Assembly (NCBI RefSeq): GCF_035046485.1
Contig: NC_085138.1
Location: forward strand, 26,356,878-26,420,877
Source of the DNA: Aedes albopictus
Taxonomy: Eukaryota > Arthropoda > Insecta > Diptera > Culicidae
Length of the DNA: 64,000 nt
Direction: 5' to 3'
Notes under the pieces: model-generated
What the model was told of the DNA's origin: nothing
Databases searched by the model: none
What the model saw: only the letters and a program-made list of their open reading frames with translations
Position numbers and translations under genes: made by a program
In this document: one piece after another, positions 56,985 through 64,000 of the stretch
Layout: the number at the start of each line of letters is the position of its first letter
How positions within the stretch are numbered: the first letter of the stretch is position 1

Positions 56985-58240
56985 CGGAAAGTGTCCAAAA
57001 CAGGGTGGGTAGAAAGATGGTGGGTTGGGTGTGGGAGTAACCTTACATACATTACTTTTATTCTAAGGAAAAGCATCTTTTCGATTATACCAGAATGTAC
57101 ATATGTAATCAAGATAAAATGATGTGAAATGTAACAAAATGTAAAATCCAGTCCGGTTAGTTAATTGTACGGAGGTAGTGTCCGAGAATCAGTTTAAGTC
57201 TCAGAGTTTAAATATAGAAACGTCAACGAGGGGGGAGGAGGGAGTCTCGATATAGCGAAAATTAAGTCAATTGCTTTTCGTGGCTCCTAGTAATAATTTG
57301 AATAGTGTTTTTAATGTCTTATTCTGTATTTAAAATTCAATCACAGGGTAGTAAATATGGTAGTATAATAAATCGGAATCTGCTGCTAGCGTTCTTCTTT
57401 GCGCTTCTTTATTTGACGCGCCTCGGTCTGGTCACACCGATAAGACAAGCTAGATTTTTGCATGCCCAGCCGCTTATGTAAACGCGGAGAAATTCTAAAA
57501 ATTAAAATAAAGCAATTTAAATCACGAAATAGTTCATTAATTACGCTATATTTACTTACCGATTTATAAACATAAAATAATGAAAATCATAAATCTCTCT
57601 TAACAGCTAGAAACGTCGCATGTTCTGTAGAAACTGTCAGAGTTCCCGTGACCAACAGCCTTCCCGGTTTGCTAAGATAAAATTTCTAATCAGATGATCA
57701 GATGAGCATAAGATTGTTTTGAAACATTTAATCCAAGAGCACTAGGATGATCTCGTATCAATCGATCATTATCCCGCTCAGAAGATGGAAAGATGAGATT
57801 AATTGTAATGCCTGATTTTTAGCATCGTTTACCCTACCTACTGAACAAGTCACAAATTATATTGTCCCCTCGGAAAGAAGGTATGAATGTAATGAACAAA
57901 TTCTCAGAAGACAATATTCTAAAATTTTGCCTTATTCTGAAGATATGTATTCACGTCAAAAGGATTGTCTTATTATATAGGACGCTGGGCGGATATGGGT
58001 CAAATTCGGAGCTTTGCTTTAAATATTATTCAAATTATTTGGGAAATTACTCTGCGTTAACCGCAGCTCATTAGATAAAAAGTGTCATGAATGTATTTCC
58101 CAAGAATCTAACGCAATTCCAGTGCGCACAATGACCACGATGAATCACACCACCATCAAATGCAAAGCAACGCAGAGCACATGTTCCCGTAGTCCGGTAG
58201 TAGTTTATCACAATGGATCGTCACAATCATACACACTTCG
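56985..58240. other. Upstream region of the 58622 gene, unassigned
   Basis: AT-rich and unique-looking, without a supported ORF. No further elements recognised. It may contain regulatory DNA for the downstream gene. Confidence 0.3.
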
Positions 58241-58262
58241 GTTACTCTCTCTCTCTCTTCCG
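58241..58262. promoter_or_regulatory. CT (GAGA-type) tract
   Basis: TTACTCTCTCTCTCTCTTCC is a (CT)n run about 270 bp upstream of the candidate start site. GAGA-factor-like sites are common in insect promoters. The role is inferred from position only. Confidence 0.35.
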
Positions 58263-58513
58263 TGCAATCAGTCTGAAAGAACGATCACTGCCACTGCCAG
58301 AGTGTCAGCCAATTAAGTGTAAATTACACCGACGACGATTTTCATTTCCCCAGAAGAATCATCAGCTGAGTCGTGCCTTCGGACGGTTACGTGTCATCCT
58401 CTTGGCACAGTCAGTGAGAGTGATATCACTTCCGCGCGCAGCCACCACATGAGTTGTGGTGATTCCCGTTGTTCTGGGCGCAGACGACGATCGCGACTTC
58501 AGCATCTTCTAGT

Positions 58514-58548
58514 TCAGTGACAGCGCGGTGCCGGATCGTTTGAGATCG
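58514..58548 (+). promoter_or_regulatory. Candidate Inr + DPE core promoter
   Basis: TTCAGTG (58513-58519) fits the insect initiator TCAKTY except its last base, with +1 A at 58516. AGATCG at 58543-58548 begins exactly at +28 and fits the DPE consensus RGWYV. No TATA box is seen 30 bp upstream. This would give a 106-nt 5' UTR for the exon starting at 58622. An alternative initiator, ATCAGTC near 58268, lacks a DPE. Confidence 0.45.
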
Positions 58549-58621
58549 AAGACCACCTAAGTCTAGAGCATAGTGTGCCCCCGTAGTAGTGGAAGCAAAG
58601 ACAGTGAAGACGGCGCGAAGA

Positions 58622-59293
58622 ATGCCTATTTGTACGCTGCCGACGGTCAGGATCTACGAGGACTTTGACAAGATCAGTGCCAAGGAGGTGTATTTTACGG
58701 AGGCGGGCGACAAGATCACGGTGAAGTTGCTTCACTTTCCGAACTTGAGCCCGGAGGAGCAGGAACATCTACAGAACATGTCCGATAGTGATATGAGTGG
58801 CGGAGGTGGCCCGGGGCTTCCGTTGGAGGAGCGACAGAAAGCTAGGAAGAAGTCTACGGGTCGAAAGTTGAGTGCTGAGCAGCGTAGATCCAGCGGAAAC
58901 CTGCGCCGGAACTCGAAGGAGGACATCAGTGGAGATGTTCACAGTGTGGCGGCGTCCCGAGTGCATCCGTACAATCACTATGGTCATCATCATCATCACT
59001 ACAGTCACCATCACAGTCACAGTCACCACTATCAGGTGCGGACTCCGCTGGTTCAGCACCCGTCCGGGGATTCCAGCAGTGGGTCTTCCACGCCGGCGAC
59101 TCCGCTGCGATATCGTCTGCATCGATCGCCCTCGCCACGGCTGGGATCATCCAGTTTGTGCCCGGGGTACGAACAGTACCAAATGTCACTGCTGGAAGTG
59201 CCGCTGCCGCGGGACTATGGCGATGCGTCCAGCGATGATCTGAGTTCCGAGTGGGACTCGGATGTGCCGGATCGGAGCGAGCAGGGAGCGAAG
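58622..59293 (+). CDS. 5' coding exon of an unrecognised host gene (partial)
   Basis: The exon opens at ATG 58622 (the first ATG after an in-frame TAG at 58571) and runs 224 codons to a splice donor, AAG|GTAAGT, in phase 0. Residues 1-55 look like a conserved folded segment (VRIYEDFDKISAKEVYF, TVKLLHFPNLSPEEQEHL). After an acidic/glycine stretch, residues 71-100 are basic with RRSS and RRNS kinase-type sites. Residues 115-137 are His-rich (GHHHHHYSHHHSHSHH), then Ser/Pro-rich (SSSGSSTPATP, HRSPSPRLGSSS), and the end is acidic (DASSDDLSSEWDSD). No signal peptide or membrane segment is seen. Codon use is GC-rich, unlike everything around it, as in real mosquito exons. The composition suggests a cytoplasmic or nuclear regulatory or scaffold protein, but I do not recognise the family. 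Later exons are beyond the window. Confidence 0.85.
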
Positions 59294-59668
59294 GTAAGTG
59301 GATCACTTGACGTTGGTCAGAAGCCAATGATCACATGTTTCTATCAGCATTCCTTTAAACCAGATTTCAAATAACTTTTGATTGGTACTGTTAACACTTG
59401 TTGGGGATAGCTTAACCGGCGCACAAATTGAGATGGGAAGCTTACGCCTACATCTCATCAAGCCCAATTAGCGTGAGGCGTGAGGCGGAGCAATGTGGAT
59501 AATTATCGCGTTCACGTGGTGATGGATGATCATCACTTGATCACTGCCTGCTTGAATTGAATGCGATCCACCTCAGTTCAGATTGCAGCGCAGTTGAATT
59601 CTTTCAATTTACGGTCTAAGCTTGGCGAGTTATCTTTTAAACGATGGAAAAGTGGATCATCTGATAGG

Positions 59669-60058
59669 CAGTGTTGGGAATACTCACTTGCGAAAATTTA
59701 AACTCACTTGCTTCTATCTCAGTCCAGAAGCATGCTATCAAAAAATGATGTTTGAAGGGCTTTTAGATTGTAGTTTGATCTAAATATTGGCGGATAAAGT
59801 AAAGGTTGCAGACGCATACCAAAACCGTGAGAGAGCTGTGAGTACAAGGTGAGTATAAATTACACGAATTTTACTCACCATGTACTCACAGCTGCCTCAC
59901 AACTTTGGTATGCGTCTGCGACCTTTACTTTATTCGGCAAACTTTTAGATTAAACTACAGTCTAAAAACCCTTCGAACATAATTTTTTGATAGCATGCTT
60001 CAGGATTGAGATAGAAGCAAGTGAGTATCACTCTTACAAGTGAGTATTCCTAACACTG
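59669..60058. mobile_element. hAT-type MITE in the intron
   Basis: CAGTGTTGGGAATACTCACT at the left pairs with AGTGAGTATTCCTAACACTG at the right. The arms fold back for most of the 390 bp, sharing TTGATAGCATGCTTC-type and GTATGCGTCTGC words. A perfect 8-bp duplication, CTGATAGG (59661-59668, 60059-60066), marks the insertion. Confidence 0.93.
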
Positions 60059-60203
60059 CTGATAGGTGCTTGTGTGTCGTTAACAATGCAAATATTTAAG
60101 GTTCTTATTGTCATTTGAAACTTCCAGTAATTGAATCGATTTTTAACGAATACTAAGATCAAAACTAAGCTATGATCGATTGATTACTAGCAGGTCGTCA
60201 CAT

Positions 60204-61390
60204 TGGGGCATTTTTTTATTATCGTACAAATTAGGCCGAAGGGTCTCAGATTTTCATGAAACTTTTTCCACATGCAGGGCACATGGATACCTATATGAAT
60301 AAAAAAAATGAGAAGAATTCAGCGTCGCCTATTTTTCCGGAAAACTCAGGTGGAAATTTCTTGTTTTCCCCTGACACTACTTACTTTGAAAAATCATAAC
60401 TCAAGAACAAAGAATCGTGGAAACCATCGTTTTTTTTAGAAAATGAAAGCAAATTTTCTCAGAAATACAAAAAAAATGAACTGGACAAAGTTTTCCCAAA
60501 AATTTTCCACAGTTGTGAAAATTCGGAAAAACTATGCCCGAACTTCCAAAAAAATATTTTTGAGAAGATTATTTCAGAGATTAAAATTTTTGAAATGCAT
60601 TTTTTTTTTTCGTTTTTGAGGTATAGCCATAATTCAGGAACGAAAAAAAAAGTGCATTCCAAAAATTTCAGCAATCAAAGCTTATGAAATTAACTTCTCA
60701 AAACTATTTTTTTCGAAAATTTCCCGCGAGTTCGGACATAGTTTTTCCGGCTTTTCTTTATGAATTTTCTCAAAGGTGGAAAATTTTGTGGAAAACTTTT
60801 TCCACTTCATTTTTTTTTATTCCTGTGAAAATTTGCTTTCATTTTCATGAAAAAACTTTGTTTCTACGATGCTTCGTTCTTGAGTTATGATTTTTTCAAA
60901 AAAAGGCTTATATGGCACATTTGGACATTTTTAAACAAAATTGGCCATAACTCAAAAACAAAAAAAAGTGCATTCCGAAAATTTCTGCAATTGAAGCTTA
61001 TAAAATAACCTTCTCAAAAATATTTTTTCGAAAATTTTCCACGAGTTCGAGCATAGTTTTTTCGGCTTTTTTACGAATTTTCGCAACTGTCAAAAATTTT
61101 GTGGAAAACTTTGTCCAGTTATTTTTTTTTGTATTTTTGAGAAATTTGCTTTTATTTTATAAAAAAAACTTTGTTTCTACGATGGTTCGTTCTTGAGTTA
61201 TGATTTTTCAAAGTAAGTAGTGTCTGGGGAAAACAAGAAATTTCCACATGAGTTTTCCGGGAAAATAGGCGACCCTGATTTTTGTTCTTTTTTTTTGTTC
61301 ATATATCTATGAGCTCTGCCTGTGGAAAATGTTTCATGAAAATCTGAGACCCTTCGGCCCAACCCGTATGATAATAAAAAAAAATCCCCA
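60204..61390. mobile_element. 1.1-kb foldback element, copy 2
   Basis: TGGGGCATTTTTTTATTATC at the left pairs with ATAATAAAAAAAAATCCCCA at the right, continuing inward through GGCCGAAGGGTCTCAGATTT for about 70 bp. The interior repeats TTGGCCATAACTCA and CATTCCAAAAATTTCAG words several times in both orientations. Same family as 46733-47832. Confidence 0.8.
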
Positions 61391-61423
61391 TTGGTCGAGA
61401 AATAATTGCTCAATTATTACCCG

Positions 61424-61735
61424 AGCAGAAGGGACTGACAATAGCAGGGAAATATTTGAACAAAATAATTGAATGATGATATCAGTTATTTTTATGTTAT
61501 TTACATTACATATTTTGCTATAAACTAATCTGGCATAAACGGCAAACAAATGTCATAATAATAAAATGATCCTGCAGGACCATTTAAATAAGCTGTTGAG
61601 TTAATTTCAATAACAACTTAAAAATAGTGAATTTGAAAAATATTTCAATAACAAATTTTGAAAATTATTAGTAACATATTGGTAATAATAGGAGAACAAA
61701 CTTTAATATGCCACAAAGCTTATAACTAAGTAGTG
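61424..61735. mobile_element. Partial TIR element related to 6061-6574
   Basis: Begins CCCGAGCAGAAGGGACTGAC, matching the end of the 6061-6574 element, and has the same AT-rich AATAACA interior. The opposite end is missing or too decayed to see. Confidence 0.45.
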
Positions 61736-61739
61736 TTTC

Positions 61740-63310
61740 TTGAAGAAGTGCCCTGAGCAATTGTTCGAATTTTTGATAAAATCTTCGGAAAAATTCCTGG
61801 AAAATCCTTTGGAAAAACTTTGATGAAATTCTCGAAGAAATTTTCATGAAAATCTTGGAACGAATTTTTGGATCAATGATAAAAAGAATTTCTTAAGAAA
61901 TTCTTAACCCTCTAACACCCAATTGTAATACCATTGTAAGACTCTAATGAGTATGGTTTCTAAATCAGCATGGCATCAAAAATGTTGGTCGTTGATATCA
62001 GTTCATTACTTTTGATTTATTTCATTTTTTCAGCACTGAAACGGAGAATTTTTGAGAATTTTCTGGAAGCTTTGTGTTAGTTCTTCCTAAGATTTTTCCT
62101 GGATTCAAGAATAATGTCAATAATGCCATCAGGATTCAGTACTGATTCTCAAAAAAAAATACTGGAATTTCTCCAGAACTTCCTCTGATGATACAGCAGC
62201 CCCAAGAGATTTTTTTGCAATTTTTTTTTCCAAAATTCGGCCATTGATTTCACTAAGATTTCGTCAGGAATTCCTTCTATGTTTTCTCCAGAATTTTTCA
62301 GATGATTTTTGCAGAAATTTCCCCAACATTTCTTCCACAAATTCGTCGTCATAAGTCTTTAAAAACTCTTTGATGACTGCGTTATAACATTTTTTTAGAA
62401 ATTCCTCCGAAAAATCTTCAAGAATATTCTCCGCCGAGAGTTCTTCCAGAACTTCACCAGAAGATTTTTCGAAGAATCCTCCAGGATTTGTTGAGAAGAT
62501 TCTTCCAAGAATTTCAACAGTTTCTCAGAAAATTTATCTTAAATCTCTACGAGAATTGCACGAAGAGTCCTTTAAAAGGTTTCTCCAGGAATTTATCCAA
62601 AGACTCCCTCAGCATTTCCAAATGTTTTTTTTCGAAGTTTTTTCAGGAAATTCTCAGATTATTGCATTTTTTGAAGCTTTGTGTCATTTCTTCCGTAGAT
62701 TTTTCCCTGGATTCAAGAATTATGCCATAAATTACTTCATGATTCTATAGGAGCTCCACTAGAAACTTTTGTAAAATTCCGCCATTGATTTCACTAAAGA
62801 TTCGCCAGAAATTTCTTCTGTTTTCTCCAGAATTTTTTCTAAAGGTTTTTGCAGAAATTTCTTTCAGAAATTTGTCGCCAGATGTTTTAAAAAAAAATCA
62901 TTGAGGATTTCGTTTTAGTTTTTTCCCGAAAAATCTTCCAGAATATTCTCCGCCGAGAGTTCGTCCACGGAATCTTTCGTCTTTTTTTTTTTGAAGATTC
63001 CTCTAATTTTTCAAATATTTCTTAAGAAAATTCTGTTTCCATTGATCCAGAAATTCATCCCGATTGCTCTGAAGTTCTTCCAGAATTTCACCCAAAAGTT
63101 TTTTTTAAAGAATTCTCCAGGTTTTTTAGAAGATTCTTCCAAGATTTTCAACAGTTTTTCAAACATTTCCCTTAAAATTCTTAAAGTTCCTTTAAAGGTT
63201 TCTCCAGGAATTTATGCGAAGATTTCCTCAGTACTTCCAAATGTTTTTTTTTTCGAAGATTATTCAAGAAATTCTACAGAGGATTCGTTCTGCAATTTAC
63301 ATCGTAACTG
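61740..63310. repeat. Degenerate GAATTCC-type repeat
   Basis: Same family, with an internal duplication: AATATTCTCCGCCGAGAGTT occurs at about 62424 and 62942, and CCATTGATTTCACTAAGATT-type sequence near 62242 and 62781. So segments of about 520-540 bp have duplicated. A solitary piggyBac-type end (TTAACCCTCTAACACCCAA) is at about 61904. Confidence 0.7.
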
Positions 63311-63645
63311 AATGCGAAATTGAAGCAATAAAATAAACAAGTCATTAAGGTCGAAAAGCTTATACCCTGTTAGGATGTTAGAGTAAAAAGAGGAACTGAC
63401 GCTAAACATGCACGCACATGCTCTCCACCACGGACATCAACGTACACAATGTAAATCTCGAATGACGTAGTGTTGATATCAAAACCGATTCGTATTTAAT
63501 GAATTTCTTCCCGACAATATTTTGTTAAGTTATGACTTTTTAAAGTTCAAATTTGCTTGTAAAACCCGGAATTGATTTGATGCACCTCCTTATTTCAATG
63601 GTTTTGGTTGACAATCAAAATGTAGGGTGGTCTTGAGAATCAAAG
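63311..63645. other. Unassigned insert between degenerate repeat blocks
   Basis: Unique-looking sequence with no ORF or element ends recognised. Confidence 0.3.
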
Positions 63646-64000
63646 AAATTTTTTGAAAATGTGGACAAACCTGTATTGCTTTGTCAATTTTTTGAAGAAT
63701 TCCTCCAGTTCCTCCAAGAAATTTCCTTGGGATTTCTTCAGAACTTTTCTTTAGAAATTTCTCAAAAGATTCTTCTTGAAACTAGTCCATGGGTTTCATC
63801 AAGTTTTTTTTTCCAAGTTATTCCTCCAAGAATTCTTTTGGGGATTTTTGAGAAATTCCTCCAAAAATTGCTTCAGGAATTTCAGAATGAATTCCTCTAG
63901 GGATTTCCCAAGAAATATCTTCAGAGATTCCTTAAAAATGTCGTTCCGGCAGAAATTACTTTACAGTTTCTTGCTTGCAACATAACTTCTAGACATTCAA
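63646..64000. repeat. Degenerate GAATTCC-type repeat to the window edge
   Basis: Same family as 61740-63310. Low-complexity ORFs only. Confidence 0.6.

Larger units (their letters stand above)
59294..64000 (+). other. First intron of the 58622 gene (incomplete)
   Basis: It starts with GTAAGT. No second exon with a matching acceptor and frame is visible to the window end, so the intron is at least 4.7 kb. It contains a hAT MITE, a 1.1-kb foldback, a partial TIR element and degenerate repeats. 59294-59668 itself shows nothing recognisable. Confidence 0.6.

Noticed and set aside
58769..59327. Minus-strand ORFs of 117 and 133 codons opposite the 58622 exon
   Set aside because: They are shadows of the GC-rich plus-strand exon; the plus frame has the start context, upstream stop and splice donor.

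Overview
This window looks like mosquito nuclear DNA, most likely Aedes (Ae. aegypti or a close relative). The evidence is tRNA-derived SINEs that I recognise as Feilai-like (275 bp between 7-bp target duplications at 40063-40337, and others), very large amounts of a degenerate GGAATTCC-type repeat, many small terminal-inverted-repeat (TIR) elements with clean target-site duplications (TSDs), and a single gene exon that ends at a eukaryotic splice donor. Nothing suggests bacterial or viral DNA. The species name is inference from memory of repeat families; no database was searched.

Layout. 1-3427 is an 11-bp satellite. 3.4-6.6 kb holds a foldback MITE, a SINE, an unexplained 219-codon minus-strand ORF and a TIR element. 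6.6-15.0 kb is degenerate GAATTCC-type repeat with 940-bp segmental duplications, retroposed inserts and a 360-bp foldback. 15-18 kb holds a broken reverse-transcriptase fragment and a hAT-like element with an internal minisatellite. 18-22 kb is mostly unassigned, with one tRNA-like block. 22.8-26.8 kb is a composite repeat made of a tandem array followed by a 2-kb foldback. 27-33.6 kb is degenerate repeat interrupted by a TTAA-flanked element built from opposed 143-bp tandem arrays. 35.3-39.0 kb is a TA-flanked composite holding a hAT-like element, a CTACCCT satellite and further TIR elements. 39.1-41.7 kb holds a dead non-LTR retrotransposon (minus strand) cut by a SINE, a second SINE, and a piggyBac-like MITE. 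42-43.5 kb holds a TIR element with an embedded tRNA-like block and another SINE. 43.6-46.6 kb is a complete, recent, non-autonomous LTR retrotransposon whose interior contains a 110-bp tandem array. 46.7-49.2 kb holds a 1.1-kb foldback and a probable LINE 3' end. 49.2-49.7 kb is CTACCCT satellite. 50-54.8 kb is a 24-bp degenerate array interrupted by nested Tc1/mariner-type and hAT-type MITEs. 54.9-57 kb holds a SINE and MITEs.

The only convincing host gene is a 5' coding exon (start codon 58622, splice donor after 59293, plus strand) with a candidate Inr/DPE core promoter about 100 bp upstream. Its intron runs to the window end and contains a hAT MITE with an 8-bp TSD, a second copy of the 1.1-kb foldback family and more degenerate repeat. 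I do not recognise the protein. Almost all other long ORFs are by-products of tandem repeats whose unit lengths keep frames open. The most striking structures are the LTR element with its 110-bp array (43626-46638), the TTAA-flanked opposed 143-bp arrays (29724-32061) and the 2-kb foldback (24472-26491).
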